From the NCBI RefSeq assembly GCF_018449575.1, contig NZ_JAAVUT010000019.1, positions 40,780 to 104,779 of the forward strand: a stretch of 64,000 bases of DNA. Direction: 5' to 3'. Below the pieces are notes generated by a model. It searched no databases, was not told the origin of the DNA, and saw only the letters and a program-made list of their open reading frames with translations. Of this stretch, positions 18,220-29,913 are shown one piece after another (positions within the stretch are counted from its first letter, which is position 1; each line of letters begins with the position of its first letter). Both the position numbers and the translations under genes were made by a program. The stretch is from Sodalis sp. dw_96. GTDB taxonomy: Bacteria; Pseudomonadota; Gammaproteobacteria; Enterobacterales; Enterobacteriaceae.

Positions 18220-18356
18220 AGGGCTACCTCTGGTGTGTAATATCCTGTGATGAGTATGACGCCCTCAGGCGCCATAAAATGTGATAAACGGCTTGCATTA
18301 CAGCCGGCTCTCTATCCGTGGGGGCCGCGCGGGAAGCGCATTCGCCAATAAAGATA

Positions 18357-19181
18357 TTAGTCTATCGTTCTTAATAACTCATTGATGCCGACTTTACCGC
18401 GGGTTTTTTCGTCGACTTTTTTAACGATAACCGCACAGTACAGGCTATAACGCCCATCTTTAGACGGCAGGTTGCCTGATACCACCACTGAACCGGCCGG
18501 AACGCGTCCATAATGCACTTCACCGGTTTCGCGATCGTAAATTTTGGTGCTCTGCCCGATAAAAACCCCCATGGAGATAACCGAACCGGTTTCAACAATG
18601 ACCCCTTCCACCACTTCGGAGCGTGCGCCGATAAAGCAGTTGTCTTCAATAATGGTGGGGTTGGCCTGCAGCGGCTCAAGCACCCCGCCGATGCCGACAC
18701 CGCCGGACAAATGGACATTCTTGCCGATTTGCGCGCAAGATCCCACTGTGGCCCAGGTATCCACCATGGTGCCTTCGTCCACATAAGCGCCGATATTGAC
18801 ATAAGAAGGCATCAACACGGTATTGCGGGCGATAAACGCGCCCTGGCGAACGGTGGCGGGGGGCACCACCCGGAAACCTTCCCGCTGGAAGCGCGCCTGA
18901 TCGTAACCGGCAAATTTCATCGGCACTTTATCAAAATAGCGCGTTTCCGCCCCGTCCATAAGCTGGTTGTCGCTGATACGGAATGACAGCAATACCGCTT
19001 TTTTCAACCATTGATGGGTTATCCATTCGCCATTGATTTTTTCCGCCACCCGCAGCGTGCCGCTGTCCAACTGGGCGATGACCTGGTTAACCGCATCGCG
19101 GGTAACGTTATCCGCCGTTGCCGGCGTGATGTCCCCACGGCGTTCAAAGGCATTTTCAATGATCTGTTGTAATTGCTGCAT
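18357..19181 (-). CDS. dapD: 2,3,4,5-tetrahydropyridine-2,6-dicarboxylate N-succinyltransferase DapD
   Basis: Succinyl-CoA-dependent step of the diaminopimelate/lysine pathway in the cytosol. It has 274 residues, the E. coli length. An N-terminal helical domain is followed by a left-handed beta-helix of hexapeptide repeats ([52 protein letters not shown]). The chain ends [14 protein letters not shown]. Downstream of glnD and map on the same strand, as in E. coli. Confidence 0.97.
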   Translation of the reverse strand: MQQLQQIIENAFERRGDITPATADNVTRDAVNQVIAQLDSGTLRVAEKINGEWITHQWLKKAVLLSFRISDNQLMDGAETRYFDKVPMKFAGYDQARFQREGFRVVPPATVRQGAFIARNTVLMPSYVNIGAYVDEGTMVDTWATVGSCAQIGKNVHLSGGVGIGGVLEPLQANPTIIEDNCFIGARSEVVEGVIVETGSVISMGVFIGQSTKIYDRETGEVHYGRVPAGSVVVSGNLPSKDGRYSLYCAVIVKKVDEKTRGKVGINELLRTID

Positions 19182-19237
19182 CCTATCTGTGTCCCGTGTC
19201 TTGTCGAATGAAATGAATTAACTCGTCATCACTTGTA

Positions 19238-21913
19238 TCATATTTTTTCGTTTGGAGTGAGCGCCTCCGTTAAGCGCCGCTGCAATTCCTGGCGGATCGC
19301 CGGACTCAATGCGCGTCGGTCGCTGCCGGCCAGGATAAACAAGTCCTCCACCCGTTCGCCGATGGTGGAAATCCGGGCGCCGTGGAGCGATACGCCCAAA
19401 TCCACAAACACCTCGCTGACCCGTGCCAGCAGGCCGGGCTGATCCAGTGCCGTCAACTCCAGATAACTACGCCGGTCGGAGTGTCCCGGCAGGAAATCCA
19501 CCAGAGTGGGCACAAAGAAATGACGGAGTTTGGGCGAGGGTCGCCGCGAGCGCGGATGCTGGTATTTGCCGGGTTGCAGCGTTTGCAGCAGCGCCAGGCA
19601 AATCATGTTGTGGCGATCCGGCGCCAGCGGGCTGCCGTCCGGTTCAAGCACCACAAAGGTGTCCATGGCCATTCCGTCGCGGTTGGTGAAGATTTGCGCG
19701 TCATGGACGCTCAGGTTACGCCGGTCCAGTTCCCCCGCCACGGCGGCGAACAGGTAAGGACGGTCCTGGCTCCAAATGAATATTTCCGTGCCGCCGCGGG
19801 TGGCCTGTGGACTGATGAGCACCAGGGGCTTTTCGGAGTTGTGCTCCAGTAAGTGGCGGGCGTGCCAGGCCAACTGATTGGGGGAGTGACGCAGGAAATA
19901 GTCCGCGCGGCAGCGGCTCCAAAGAAGATTCAGCGCCTCTTCGTCAACGTTTTCCATGCGCAGCAGCGCAAGCGCCTGCGAGCGGTGGTGACGGATGCGC
20001 GCGCGCATATCCGGCATATTTTGCATGCCGCGCCGCAGCTGTTTTTCCGTGGCGAAAAACAGCTCGCGCAACAGGCTTTGCTTCCAACTGTTCCACAGGG
20101 TCTCATTGGTGGCGCAGATATCGGCCACCGTCAGGCAAAGCAAATAGTGCAGCCGGCTTTCCGTTTGCACATCGGCGGCAAAATGCTGCACCACCGCCGG
20201 GTCCTGGATGTCCCGCCGCTGAGCGGTTACCGACATGACCAGATGGAATTGCACCAGCCAGGCCACCAGCTGCGCTTCGCGGGAGTGCAGACCATGCAGC
20301 TCGGCGAATTCCATTGCATCTTTGGCGCCGAGGGTGGAGTGATCGCCGCCGCGCCCTTTGGCGATATCGTGAAACAGCGCCGCCAGCAATAACAGATGCG
20401 GGTGCGCCAGCCGGGGGAAGAGCTCGACACACAGCGGGTGCTTGGGCCGCTCTGTCTCGTCGGCGAAGCTCTCCAGTTTCATCAATACCTGGATTGTGTG
20501 CTCATCCACGGTATAGGCGTGAAACAGGTCAAACTGCATCTGTCCGACAATATTGCCCCACTGCGGCATATAGGCCCATAACACGCTGTGGCGATGCATG
20601 GGCAGCAAGGCATGCCGTACCGCCCCCGGATGGCGAAGGATAGCCATGAAAAGCTGCCGGGCCTCGGGGATATTGCACAGCGGGCCGTCGAGATGACGAC
20701 GGGCATAACGCAGCTGGCGGAGGGTGGCGGAATAGATGCCGGAGATGTTCTGATGCTGCACCATCCGATAGAACATGCGCAGTATCGCTTCGGGCCGGCG
20801 GGCGAACAGGGTATCGTCCCGTAAATCGATCAGGTCGCCGCGCAGTTGGAAGTCTTCGTCCAGCGGCTGTGGCTTCTCGTCCGGCGCCAGCGCCAGGATG
20901 GCTTCGTCAAACAGTTGCAGCAGCATCTGATTCAGTTCGCTGACCCTGCGGGTGACGCGGAAAAAATCCTTCATCATACGTTCAACCGGCACATTGCCCT
21001 CGCCGCGATAACGCAGTATCTGCGCCACGCTTTGCTGCCGGTCGAATAACAGACGATTATCATAGCGGGTTATGGCCAGATGCAGCGCAAAACGGATACG
21101 CCATAAGAAACTCTGGCATTCATTGAGCTCATCGCGTTCGGCCTGGGTCAAAAAACCGAACCCCACCATTTCGTCCATGGAAGTGGCGCCGAAGTGGCGA
21201 TGGGCCACCCATAACAGCGTATGGATATCCCGCAGGCCGCCGGGGCTGCTTTTAATATCCGGCTCAAGGTTATAGCTGGTGCCGTGGTAACGCTGATGGC
21301 GCTCCTCCTGCTCCGCCAGCTTGGCGGGGAAGAATTGGCTTGATGGCCAAAAATCCTCGCTGAAAATGCTCTTTTGCAATTTCAGGAACAGCGCCACATC
21401 GCCGCATATCAGGCGGGACTCGATAAGATTGGTGGCGACGGTCAGGTCAGCCTTACCCTCTTGCAGGCATTGGTCGAGGCTGCGTACGCTTTGGCCCACT
21501 TCCAGTTTCAAATCCCAGAGCAGCGTCAGCAATTCGCTGATATGCTGCGCCTGCGGTGCGGTGAGGGGGTTCTGGCTCAATACCAGCACATCGATATCCG
21601 ATAGCGGATGAAGTTCGGCGCGCCCATAGCCTCCCACCGCCACCAGCGCGGTTTCCGGCGCCGCGTCGAAACCGTGAAAGCGCCAGAGCTGCCGCAGCAA
21701 CTGGTCGATATAGAGGGCGCGGGCGTCTATCAGCGTTTCCGCCGGTACGCCGGCGTTAAAGGCATCCGCCAGCCAGGCGTGGAAATCATCCAGACGATCC
21801 CTCAGGAAGGCGCGATTCAGGTCCTCATCGGGCCAGGTCAACGGCGATGAGGGTTTGATCGGCAGAATACTGTCGACGGGGGGTTCGGCATACTGAAGGA
21901 TTCTATCCGGCAT
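19238..21913 (-). CDS. glnD: bifunctional uridylyltransferase/uridylyl-removing enzyme GlnD
   Basis: Glutamine sensor that uridylylates PII proteins when nitrogen is short and removes UMP when glutamine is high. It has 891 residues (E. coli 890). The nucleotidyltransferase motif [19 protein letters not shown] is near residue 90. The HD hydrolase domain has [17 protein letters not shown] near residue 500. Two C-terminal ACT domains include [19 protein letters not shown] and [20 protein letters not shown]. The ATG at 21913 has only a weak upstream ribosome site. Transcribed with dapD (56-base gap). Confidence 0.97.
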   Translation of the reverse strand: MPDRILQYAEPPVDSILPIKPSSPLTWPDEDLNRAFLRDRLDDFHAWLADAFNAGVPAETLIDARALYIDQLLRQLWRFHGFDAAPETALVAVGGYGRAELHPLSDIDVLVLSQNPLTAPQAQHISELLTLLWDLKLEVGQSVRSLDQCLQEGKADLTVATNLIESRLICGDVALFLKLQKSIFSEDFWPSSQFFPAKLAEQEERHQRYHGTSYNLEPDIKSSPGGLRDIHTLLWVAHRHFGATSMDEMVGFGFLTQAERDELNECQSFLWRIRFALHLAITRYDNRLLFDRQQSVAQILRYRGEGNVPVERMMKDFFRVTRRVSELNQMLLQLFDEAILALAPDEKPQPLDEDFQLRGDLIDLRDDTLFARRPEAILRMFYRMVQHQNISGIYSATLRQLRYARRHLDGPLCNIPEARQLFMAILRHPGAVRHALLPMHRHSVLWAYMPQWGNIVGQMQFDLFHAYTVDEHTIQVLMKLESFADETERPKHPLCVELFPRLAHPHLLLLAALFHDIAKGRGGDHSTLGAKDAMEFAELHGLHSREAQLVAWLVQFHLVMSVTAQRRDIQDPAVVQHFAADVQTESRLHYLLCLTVADICATNETLWNSWKQSLLRELFFATEKQLRRGMQNMPDMRARIRHHRSQALALLRMENVDEEALNLLWSRCRADYFLRHSPNQLAWHARHLLEHNSEKPLVLISPQATRGGTEIFIWSQDRPYLFAAVAGELDRRNLSVHDAQIFTNRDGMAMDTFVVLEPDGSPLAPDRHNMICLALLQTLQPGKYQHPRSRRPSPKLRHFFVPTLVDFLPGHSDRRSYLELTALDQPGLLARVSEVFVDLGVSLHGARISTIGERVEDLFILAGSDRRALSPAIRQELQRRLTEALTPNEKI

Positions 21914-22105
21914 ATGAGGCCCATGGTAAAGCCGGTAACTCCGCGGGGGGGCAGCCCGACCCCGGCATTACCGCACGAGTAGTAGGTCTGTGCCGGGGAA
22001 CGGGATTCGGCAACTGCCGCCGGTTACCCGCCCCGGGTTACTGATGAAGTCCGCCGTTTCGGCTTTCAGCGCCGGACCCGATGCGGTATCGGCGCGAGCC
22101 GTGAC

Positions 22106-22900
22106 TCAGGCCGGATGCGTAATCACCTGCGGCAGGGTGTCGTCGCTGCGCAAGGTCATAATTTCGCATCCATTATCCGTCACCACAATAGTATGTTCAT
22201 ATTGCGCCGACAAGCTGCGATCCTTGGTTTTTACCGTCCAGCCGTCTTTCATGGTGCGGATGCGGTAGTCGCCGGCGTTCACCATGGGTTCGATGGTGAA
22301 GGCCATGCCCGGCTGCAGCACCACGCCGCCGTCATCGGCATCATAATGCAGCACCTGCGGATCTTCATGAAAGCCCCGGCCGACGCCGTGCCCGCAATAC
22401 TCCCGCACCACGGAAAAACGTTCCGCTTCGACGAATTGCTGGATTGCCTTGCCCAAGGTGCGCAGGCGAATGCCCGGTTTTATCATCTTGATGGCCAGGT
22501 TCATGCTCTCCTTGGTGACCCGGCACAGGCGCTCGCCGAGGATGGTGGGTTTGCCCACCAGATACATTTTCGAGGTATCGCCATGGAAGCCGTCTTTAAT
22601 CACCGTGACATCGATATTGACTATATCGCCGTCTTTCAGTTTTTTTTCATCCGAGGGAATCCCGTGGCAAACCACTTCATTCACCGAAATACAAACGGAT
22701 TTGGGAAAGCCGTGATAGCCGAGGCTTGCGGAAATGGCGTGCTGATGCTCGGTAATATGCTGATGGCAGAGACGATCCAGTTCGCCGGTGCTTACACCCG
22801 GCACAACATAAGGTTCGATAATTTCCAGAACTTCGGCGGCCAGATGGCCGGCAACGCGCATTTTTGCTATATCGTCAGAATTTTTAATGGGAATAGCCAT
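22106..22900 (-). CDS. map: methionine aminopeptidase type I
   Basis: Removes the initiator methionine from new proteins. It has 264 residues from the ATG at 22900 (MAIPIKNSDDIAKMRVAGHLAAEVLE), the E. coli length. The frame opens 11 codons earlier without conservation. The five metal ligands are in DGDIVNIDVTVIKDGFHGDTS, EYCGHGVGRGFHEDPQVLHY, FTIEPM and QYEHTIVVTDNG. It is divergent from rpsB. The 394-base spacer 22901-23294 carries the rpsB promoter, an ERIC relic and the S2 leader. Confidence 0.97.
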   Translation of the reverse strand: MAIPIKNSDDIAKMRVAGHLAAEVLEIIEPYVVPGVSTGELDRLCHQHITEHQHAISASLGYHGFPKSVCISVNEVVCHGIPSDEKKLKDGDIVNIDVTVIKDGFHGDTSKMYLVGKPTILGERLCRVTKESMNLAIKMIKPGIRLRTLGKAIQQFVEAERFSVVREYCGHGVGRGFHEDPQVLHYDADDGGVVLQPGMAFTIEPMVNAGDYRIRTMKDGWTVKTKDRSLSAQYEHTIVVTDNGCEIMTLRSDDTLPQVITHPA

Positions 22901-23046
22901 GAATAGATCCGCAGTCGGCGTACGCGTCGACAATGTATGATTACAATAAAATAAAGGATAATGTTATCAGCCAAGCCAAAGACTGCCAAATTATCATTTG
23001 GCGGAGCGGCGGCAAAGAACAAATAGTGGAGTCTCGACGCGGATTA

Positions 23047-23055
23047 TGGTATAAA
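23047..23055 (+). promoter_or_regulatory. rpsB promoter, extended -10
   Basis: TGGTATAAA gives TG plus one base followed by TATAAA (23050-23055), then a GC-rich discriminator GCGCGCCG. No good -35 is visible, as expected for an extended -10 promoter. The GC-rich discriminator fits growth-rate and ppGpp control of ribosomal genes. Confidence 0.6.
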
Positions 23056-23109
23056 GCGCGCCGACGATCGGCGTAGAGTATTTTGGTCTTATGCGCCGCT
23101 CAGATCAAC

Positions 23110-23170
23110 TATACCCATTAGATTTCGAGTCGCGGCCAACACAGCTGCAACTCAAAAGATAAAGGGTATA
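23110..23170. repeat. ERIC-family element, internally deleted, in the rpsB leader
   Basis: About 61 bp from TATACCCATTAGATTTCGAG to AAAGATAAAGGGTATA, without the ERIC core. It lies between the putative rpsB promoter and the conserved S2 leader, so it should be transcribed as part of the 5' UTR. Confidence 0.7.
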
Positions 23171-23174
23171 AACT

Positions 23175-24020
<846 letters not shown>

Positions 24021-24072
24021 TAAGGCATGCTCTTTTTGAGCCCTTATTAACCAAGTTTAAAATATGTTGGTT

Positions 24073-24101
24073 AGAGGGCCTGTCTTCAGGCCCTCTTTTT
24101 T
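24073..24101 (+). terminator. rpsB-tsf intergenic terminator/attenuator
   Basis: AGAGGGCCTG-TCTT-CAGGCCCTCT (24073-24096) followed by TTTTT. It lies between rpsB and tsf. A similar hairpin in E. coli is thought to reduce read-through into tsf. Confidence 0.9.
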
Positions 24102-24135
24102 ACCTATCCCCCCACGGGATAACGAGGAAAAAATA

Positions 24136-24993
24136 ATGGCTGATATTACCGCCGCCCTGGTTAAAGAACTGCGCGAACGTACCGGCGCAGGCATGATGGA
24201 ATGTAAGAAAGCCCTGGTTGAAGCACAGGGCGATATCGAGCTGGCTATCGATAACATGCGTAAATCCGGTCAGGCAAAGGCGGCCAAGAAAGCCGGCCGT
24301 GTCGCCGCCGAAGGCATCATCCTGACCAAAATTGCTCAAGATGGTAAATACGGTGTTATCGTTGAGTTGAACTGTGAAACCGATTTCGTGGCCAAAGACG
24401 GCGGATTCAAAGCCTTCGGCGACGACGTGGTGAGCGCCGCATTGGCGGAACGCATTTCCGATATCGAAACGTTGAAAGCGAAATTCGACGACCAACGCGC
24501 CGCGATGGTGGCCAAGATCGGTGAACATATCAATATTCGCCGCGTTGCCGCGCTGGAAGGGGACGTACTGGGTTCATACCTGCATGGCGCCCGTATCGGC
24601 GTTCTGGTTGCCGCCACCGGTGCCGATGATGAACTGGTGAAGCATGTGGCCATGCATATCGCCGCCAGTAAGCCCGAATATGTCAATGCGGACGATGTAC
24701 CGGCCGACGTCGTGGCGCGTGAGCACCAGATTCAGCTGGATATCGCCATGCAATCCGGCAAGCCCCGTGAAATCGCCGAAAAAATGGTGGAAGGCCGTAT
24801 GCGCAAATTCACCGGCGAAATCTCCCTTACCGGTCAGCACTTCGTTATGGATCCGAACAAAACCGTCGGCCAGCTGTTGCAAGAGCATAAAGCCGGCGTG
24901 ATTAACTTCATCCGTTTCGAAGTGGGCGAAGGCATCGAAAAAGCGGAAGTGGACTTTGCCGCTGAAGTCGCCGCCATAAGCAAACAGTCTTGA
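24136..24993 (+). CDS. tsf: elongation factor Ts
   Basis: Guanine-nucleotide exchange factor for EF-Tu. It has 285 residues from the ATG at 24136 (CGAGGA 8 bases upstream). The frame stays open back to 24064 across the terminator, which is not coding. The N-terminal UBA-like domain has the signature [19 protein letters not shown], and the dimerisation core contains [19 protein letters not shown]. Confidence 0.98.
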   Translation: MADITAALVKELRERTGAGMMECKKALVEAQGDIELAIDNMRKSGQAKAAKKAGRVAAEGIILTKIAQDGKYGVIVELNCETDFVAKDGGFKAFGDDVVSAALAERISDIETLKAKFDDQRAAMVAKIGEHINIRRVAALEGDVLGSYLHGARIGVLVAATGADDELVKHVAMHIAASKPEYVNADDVPADVVAREHQIQLDIAMQSGKPREIAEKMVEGRMRKFTGEISLTGQHFVMDPNKTVGQLLQEHKAGVINFIRFEVGEGIEKAEVDFAAEVAAISKQS

Positions 24994-25091
24994 TAAGTGG
25001 TCTGAACCGCCGTCGGGGGGTTCAGACCGGAAGAGCTATCCTTATGCCCTGAATCCACCCATCTTGTTATCGCTGCTTTAGGAACAGAAAA

Positions 25092-25817
25092 ATGGCAACC
25101 AATGCGAAACCCGTTTACCAGCGTATCCTGCTTAAATTGAGTGGCGAAGCTTTGCAAGGCGCAGAAGGTTTCGGTATCGACGCGAGCGTCCTGGATCGCA
25201 TGGCCCAGGAAGTGAAGGAACTGGTGGAGTTGGGCATTCAAGTCGGGGTGGTGATCGGCGGCGGCAATCTGTTCCGTGGCGCTGGATTGGCCCAGGCCGG
25301 CATGAATCGTGTGGTGGGCGACCATATGGGCATGTTGGCGACGGTGATGAACGGATTGGCGATGCGTGATGCGCTTCACCGCGCTTATGTCAATGCGCGC
25401 CTGATGTCGGCGATTCCGCTGAACGGCGTTTGCGATAATTACAGTTGGGCTGAAGCCATCAGCCTGCTACGAAACAATCGTGTGGTGATTTTTGCCGCCG
25501 GTACCGGTAATCCGTTTTTTACCACGGATTCGGCGGCCTGCCTGCGCGGTATTGAAATCGAAGCCGACGTGGTGCTGAAAGCCACCAAGGTGGACGGCGT
25601 GTTCTCCGCCGATCCGGTGAAAAATCCCGATGCTACACTGTATGAACAGCTGAGCTACCAGGATGTCCTGGAGCAGGAGCTTAAAGTGATGGATCTGGCG
25701 GCTTTCACGCTGGCGCGGGATCATAACATACCCATCCGGGTGTTTAATATGAACAAGCCGGGCGCGCTTCGGCGCGTGGTGATGGGTGAAAAAGAAGGTA
25801 CGCTTATCTGCAAATAA
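25092..25817 (+). CDS. pyrH: UMP kinase
   Basis: Hexameric amino-acid-kinase-fold enzyme that phosphorylates UMP to UDP in pyrimidine synthesis, activated by GTP and inhibited by UTP. It has 241 residues, as in E. coli. [31 protein letters not shown] and the C-terminal [16 protein letters not shown] are family motifs. AGGA lies 8 bases before the ATG. It sits 98 bases after tsf in the usual order. Confidence 0.98.
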   Translation: MATNAKPVYQRILLKLSGEALQGAEGFGIDASVLDRMAQEVKELVELGIQVGVVIGGGNLFRGAGLAQAGMNRVVGDHMGMLATVMNGLAMRDALHRAYVNARLMSAIPLNGVCDNYSWAEAISLLRNNRVVIFAAGTGNPFFTTDSAACLRGIEIEADVVLKATKVDGVFSADPVKNPDATLYEQLSYQDVLEQELKVMDLAAFTLARDHNIPIRVFNMNKPGALRRVVMGEKEGTLICK

Positions 25818-25823
25818 TGCCGT

Positions 25824-25883
25824 TTACCTGATGGATTTCGCGTTACTGCCAACACAACCGTAACGCGAAAGGCGAAGGGTTTA
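25824..25883. repeat. ERIC-family element, degenerate
   Basis: About 60 bp between pyrH and frr, with TGATGGATTTCGCG, CTGCCAACACAACCG and GCGAAAGGCGAAGGGTTT. It is the most degenerate of the ERIC relics here and lacks the core. Confidence 0.5.
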
Positions 25884-26032
25884 GGATAAATAGCAGTATT
25901 ATACGCTTGATAGGAATAGGACAGACAGGGCGAAATGCCTAATGTCAGAACCTGCCGCCGCGGGTTTTGACTATCATGGGCTTGGCATATGCTTAAGCCC
26001 GCCCGGATAACTCGTTTCCAAGGGTTCGCACC

Positions 26033-26590
26033 GTGATTAATGAAATTCGCAAAGATGCCGAAATGCGTATGGAAAAATGCGTCGAGGCATTCAAAAACCA
26101 CATTAGCAAAATCCGTACCGGCCGCGCCTCTCCGGGCCTGCTTGATGGCATTCATGTTGAGTATTACGGTACGGCGACACCGTTGCGCCAACTGGCTAAC
26201 GTGGTGGCCGAAGACTCCCGTACGCTGGCTATAACGGTATTTGATCGTTCGCTGGCCCCGGCGGTGGAAAAAGCGATCATGGCTTCCGATCTGGGATTGA
26301 ATCCTTCGTCCGCCGGTACCGTGATCCGTGTTCCCCTGCCGGCGCTCACCGAGGAACGTCGCCGCGATCTGATCAAGGTTGTCCGGTCCGAGGCTGAGCA
26401 GGGCAGGGTATCGGTGCGCAATGTACGCCGCGACGCCAATGAAAAAGTGAAGGCCATGCTGAAAGATAAAGTGATCAGTGAAGATGAGGATCGTCGTTCA
26501 CAGGACGAGATCCAAAAGCTTACCGATGGGTTTATCAAAAAGGTCGACAGCGCGCTTGCGGAAAAAGAAGCGGAATTAATGGAAATTTAA
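26033..26590 (+). CDS. frr: ribosome recycling factor
   Basis: Releases the post-termination ribosome together with EF-G. It has 185 residues, the E. coli length, beginning at a GTG (26033): [37 protein letters not shown]. It contains [44 protein letters not shown] strong terminator follows. Confidence 0.98.
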   Translation: MINEIRKDAEMRMEKCVEAFKNHISKIRTGRASPGLLDGIHVEYYGTATPLRQLANVVAEDSRTLAITVFDRSLAPAVEKAIMASDLGLNPSSAGTVIRVPLPALTEERRRDLIKVVRSEAEQGRVSVRNVRRDANEKVKAMLKDKVISEDEDRRSQDEIQKLTDGFIKKVDSALAEKEAELMEI

Positions 26591-26610
26591 CCTGCCGCCA
26601 TTATAGTGAC

Positions 26611-26656
26611 GCCGTAGCGGCAGATCCCGCGGGATCTGCCGCTACGGCTTTTTTTT
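26611..26656 (+). terminator. frr intrinsic terminator
   Basis: An 18-base left arm starting GCCGTAGCGGCAGATCC and its complement (26611-26648) form a near-perfect long stem with a very short loop, followed by eight T residues. Confidence 0.95.
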
Positions 26657-26744
26657 GTCGGTAACGCCATAGACAAATGTTGCGCAACGTTTCAGACTAT
26701 TGTGCTCCTATCATCCATTTGACTTGCGGTTTTCAGAGTACCTC

Positions 26745-27941
26745 ATGAGGCATTTGACGATTCTTGGTTCTACCGGTTCCGTTGGCATCAATACGCTGGC
26801 CGTAATTAAACAAAATCCCGATAAATTCAGCGCCTACGCGCTGGTGGCCGGTAAAAATGTCGACGTGATGACCGAACAATGCCTGACCTTTCGGCCTGCC
26901 TATGCCTGTATGGCCGATGAGGCGTCGGCGCGGAAACTCAAACAGCGCCTGCACGACGCCGGAGCAACCACGGAGGTCATGGCGGGGTCTCGTGCGGCCT
27001 GTGAGCTGGCTGAGATGGACAAGGTGGATCAGGTGATGGCGGCCATCGTCGGCGCCGCCGGTTTAATGCCGACCCTGGCGGCTCTGCGCGCCGGCAAAAG
27101 CGTGTTGTTGGCAAACAAAGAGTCGTTGGTGACCTGCGGCCGCTTGTTTATGAACGAAGCCCGCCGCAGCAATGCTCAGCTTTTGCCGGTGGATAGCGAA
27201 CATAACGCGATTTTTCAGAGTTTGCCTGAACCCATTCAACACCGGTTAGGCTACGCTTCACTGGAAGAGAATGGGGTATCCAGCATTATTCTTACCGGTT
27301 CCGGCGGTCCCTTCAGAGAAACCCCGCTGGCGGATTTGGCGGCTAAAACGCCGGATCAGGCCTGTGCCCATCCGAACTGGTCCATGGGACGTAAAATCTC
27401 GGTAGACTCGGCGACGATGATGAACAAAGGCCTGGAATATATTGAAGCACGCTGGTTATTCAACGCTTCGGCGGAGCAAATGGAAGTCATCCTGCATCCG
27501 CAGTCGGTGATTCATTCCATGGTTCGCTATCGCGACGGCAGCGTGCTTGCCCAATTGGGCTCGCCGGATATGCGCACACCCATAGCCCATGCCATGGCTT
27601 ATCCCCACCGGGTGACGACGGGGGTCGAGACGCTTGATTTCCACCGCATCGGCCAGTTGACATTCGAGCGTCCGGACTACGCGCGCTACCCTTGTTTGCA
27701 GTTGGCGATCCTCGCCTCCGATCTCGGCCAGGCGGCCACTACGACGCTTAACGCCGCCAATGAAGTGGCGGTGGCGGCATTTCTGCATGGGGAAATCGGA
27801 TTTACCGATATCGCCGCGTTAAACCGTACCGTGCTGGAGGGAATGGCGTTGACCGAACCTCACAGCATCGAAGATGTGATAGCCATCGATCTGGAAGCGC
27901 GCAGCAATGCGGGGCGTGAAATCAGGGCGTTAATGCATTAA
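26745..27941 (+). CDS. dxr: 1-deoxy-D-xylulose-5-phosphate reductoisomerase
   Basis: Second enzyme of the MEP isoprenoid pathway, making 2-C-methyl-D-erythritol 4-phosphate with NADPH. It has 398 residues from the ATG at 26745, the E. coli length. It shows the NADPH loop [25 protein letters not shown], the metal and substrate segment [12 protein letters not shown], and the flexible loop [23 protein letters not shown]. The frame opens 15 codons earlier without conservation. Confidence 0.98.
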   Translation: MRHLTILGSTGSVGINTLAVIKQNPDKFSAYALVAGKNVDVMTEQCLTFRPAYACMADEASARKLKQRLHDAGATTEVMAGSRAACELAEMDKVDQVMAAIVGAAGLMPTLAALRAGKSVLLANKESLVTCGRLFMNEARRSNAQLLPVDSEHNAIFQSLPEPIQHRLGYASLEENGVSSIILTGSGGPFRETPLADLAAKTPDQACAHPNWSMGRKISVDSATMMNKGLEYIEARWLFNASAEQMEVILHPQSVIHSMVRYRDGSVLAQLGSPDMRTPIAHAMAYPHRVTTGVETLDFHRIGQLTFERPDYARYPCLQLAILASDLGQAATTTLNAANEVAVAAFLHGEIGFTDIAALNRTVLEGMALTEPHSIEDVIAIDLEARSNAGREIRALMH

Positions 27942-28050
27942 CCGGTTCGCCTGGAGCGCTTGCCTGATTTGTTCCGCCGCTGTCGAAATGTTATAGTCAG
28001 CGCCACCTCCCTCCTGGGCTGACGGTTGACTGGAAAAACGTCAGGAGCGA

Positions 28051-28074
28051 GCCGTGTGAGCGCACGGCTTTTTT
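28051..28074 (+). terminator. dxr intrinsic terminator
   Basis: GCCGTG-TGAGCG-CACGGC (28051-28068) followed by TTTTTTG, about 110 bases after dxr. With the ERIC element next to it, it fills the 323-base dxr-uppS spacer (27942-28264), so uppS probably has its own promoter or depends on read-through. Confidence 0.85.
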
Positions 28075-28111
28075 GCGTATTCGGGGCCTATTGTTCCGGA
28101 AAGATGGTTGA

Positions 28112-28236
28112 ATACCCAAAATAATTCGAATTGCAGGAAGGCGGCGACGCAGAGAATCCCCAGGAGCTTACGAAGGTAAGTGACTGGGGTGAGCGAGGAA
28201 AGCCAACGCACCCGCAGTTTGAAGTATGATGGGTAT
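28112..28236. repeat. full-length ERIC element
   Basis: About 125 bp. The core reads GAATCCCCAGGAGCTTAC, then GTAAGTGACTGGGGTGAGCG, both matching the ERIC consensus primer sites. The outer arms ATACCCAAAATAATTCGAA and TTTGAAGTATGATGGGTAT form the terminal inverted repeat. The right end stops 28 bases before the uppS start codon. Confidence 0.93.
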
Positions 28237-28264
28237 ATTCTTATTGAGGAAATACGTAAGCGTT

Positions 28265-29026
28265 ATGTCGTCCGAAAATCAGCAAGAGGCTACTGTTCCG
28301 CTGTTATCCGCGCCACGGCATGTGGCCATCATTATGGATGGCAACGGCCGTTGGGCGAAAAGCCGTGGAAAATTACGTATCTTCGGTCATAAAGCGGGTG
28401 TGAAATCGGTCCGGCGCGCGGTCAGCTTTGCCGTAAGCCATCATTTCGATGCGCTGACCCTATATGCGTTCAGCAGTGAGAACTGGAATCGGCCGATGCA
28501 GGAAGTCTCCGCACTGATGGAACTGTTTGTCAGGGCATTGGACAGCGAAGTGAAAAGCCTGCATAAGCACAACGTACGCTTACGTATTATCGGCGATACC
28601 AGCCGTTTCGGTCTTCGTCTGCAGGAGCGGATTCGTCGCTCCGAGGCGCTAACGCAAAATAACGATGGCCTAACATTGAATATTGCCGCGAATTATGGCG
28701 GCCGTTGGGATATCATTCAGGGCGTGAAACAACTGGCTGAAAAAGTACAAGAAGGTCTTTTGCGTCCGGATCAGATTGATGAGGATGCGCTGTGCCGTCA
28801 TGTCTGTCTGCACGAACTGTCGCCGGTGGATTTGGTCATTCGCACCGGTGGCGAACACCGTATCAGTAACTTCTTGTTATGGCAGATAGCTTATGCCGAA
28901 CTTTACTTTACCGATGTGCTGTGGCCGGATTTTGACGAAGATGTTTTTGAAGGTGCGCTGAATGCATTTGCTCAACGCGAGCGGCGTTTCGGGGGAACTA
29001 CACCTAATGATGCCGATGCGTCCTAG
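28265..29026 (+). CDS. uppS: undecaprenyl diphosphate synthase (IspU/UppS)
   Basis: cis-Prenyltransferase making the C55 lipid carrier for cell-wall and O-antigen synthesis. It has 253 residues from the ATG at 28265. [14 protein letters not shown] carries catalytic Asp25, followed by [21 protein letters not shown] and [28 protein letters not shown]. The frame remains open to 28226 inside the ERIC element, which is not coding. The ribosome site is weak (GAGG 15 bases upstream), so the ERIC insertion may have altered the leader. Confidence 0.96.
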   Translation: MSSENQQEATVPLLSAPRHVAIIMDGNGRWAKSRGKLRIFGHKAGVKSVRRAVSFAVSHHFDALTLYAFSSENWNRPMQEVSALMELFVRALDSEVKSLHKHNVRLRIIGDTSRFGLRLQERIRRSEALTQNNDGLTLNIAANYGGRWDIIQGVKQLAEKVQEGLLRPDQIDEDALCRHVCLHELSPVDLVIRTGGEHRISNFLLWQIAYAELYFTDVLWPDFDEDVFEGALNAFAQRERRFGGTTPNDADAS

Positions 29027-29035
29027 GGGGGATTT

Positions 29036-29893
29036 TTGCTGAAGTCTCGCTTGATTACTGCCTTTATTTTAATACCGATTGTTATTGCCGCGCTCTTTTT
29101 GCTGCCTCCGGTGGGTTTTGCGCTGGTCACCCTGGCGGTATGTATGTTGGCCGCATGGGAATGGGGTCAATTCGCGGGTCTGCCTGCACGCAGTCAACGG
29201 ATCTGGCTGGCTATCCTGTGCGGCTTGCTGCTGGCGTTAATGATGCTGACCATTCCCGATTACCACCCCTTTACTTCCGCCTGGCAGGTGGAATACGCAT
29301 TGGGCGCCTCCCTGGTATGGTGGCTGGCGGCCCTGGTGCTGGTACTATGCTATCCGCAATCCGCGGCTTTGTGGCGCCGTTCAAGCTCCCTGCGGCTGTT
29401 ATTCGGTATCCTGACCATCGTGCCTTTTTTTTGGGGCATGCTGGCGCTGCGCCAGCATCAGTATTCCCTGAATCATTTTATCGGCGCCTGGTGGTTACTC
29501 TACGTCATGCTGTTGGTGTGGGGCGCGGATTCAGGCGCTTACCTGTTTGGGCGGGCGCTGGGCCGGCATAAGCTGGCGCCCAGAGTTTCCCCCGGAAAAA
29601 CCTGGGAAGGATTGGCGGGCGGCCTGCTGACCTCGGCGGTATTGTCCTGGCTGTTCGGCAAGTACGCGCCGCTGGATGCCGCACCTCTGAGCCTGCTGCT
29701 CTGTTCGGTCATCGCGGTGATGGCCTCGGTTTTGGGAGATTTAACGGAAAGCATGTTTAAACGTGAAGCCGGTATCAAGGACAGCGGCCATCTGATACCG
29801 GGGCACGGAGGCGTTTTGGATCGCATTGATAGCCTGACCGCCGCGGTGCCGGTTTTTGCCTGTTTGATGCTGCTGATTTTTAGAGCTATTTAA
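29036..29893 (+). CDS. cdsA: phosphatidate cytidylyltransferase (CDP-diglyceride synthase)
   Basis: Integral inner-membrane enzyme making CDP-diacylglycerol, the branch point of phospholipid synthesis. It has 285 residues with about eight hydrophobic spans. The CDS signature is [20 protein letters not shown] followed by GVLDRIDS near the C-terminus. The start is TTG at 29036 after GGGGGGA, giving [21 protein letters not shown], aligned with E. coli. Nine bases separate it from uppS. Confidence 0.96.
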   Translation: MLKSRLITAFILIPIVIAALFLLPPVGFALVTLAVCMLAAWEWGQFAGLPARSQRIWLAILCGLLLALMMLTIPDYHPFTSAWQVEYALGASLVWWLAALVLVLCYPQSAALWRRSSSLRLLFGILTIVPFFWGMLALRQHQYSLNHFIGAWWLLYVMLLVWGADSGAYLFGRALGRHKLAPRVSPGKTWEGLAGGLLTSAVLSWLFGKYAPLDAAPLSLLLCSVIAVMASVLGDLTESMFKREAGIKDSGHLIPGHGGVLDRIDSLTAAVPVFACLMLLIFRAI

Positions 29894-29913
29894 TCGAGGA
29901 GCCAGGAGTTATC

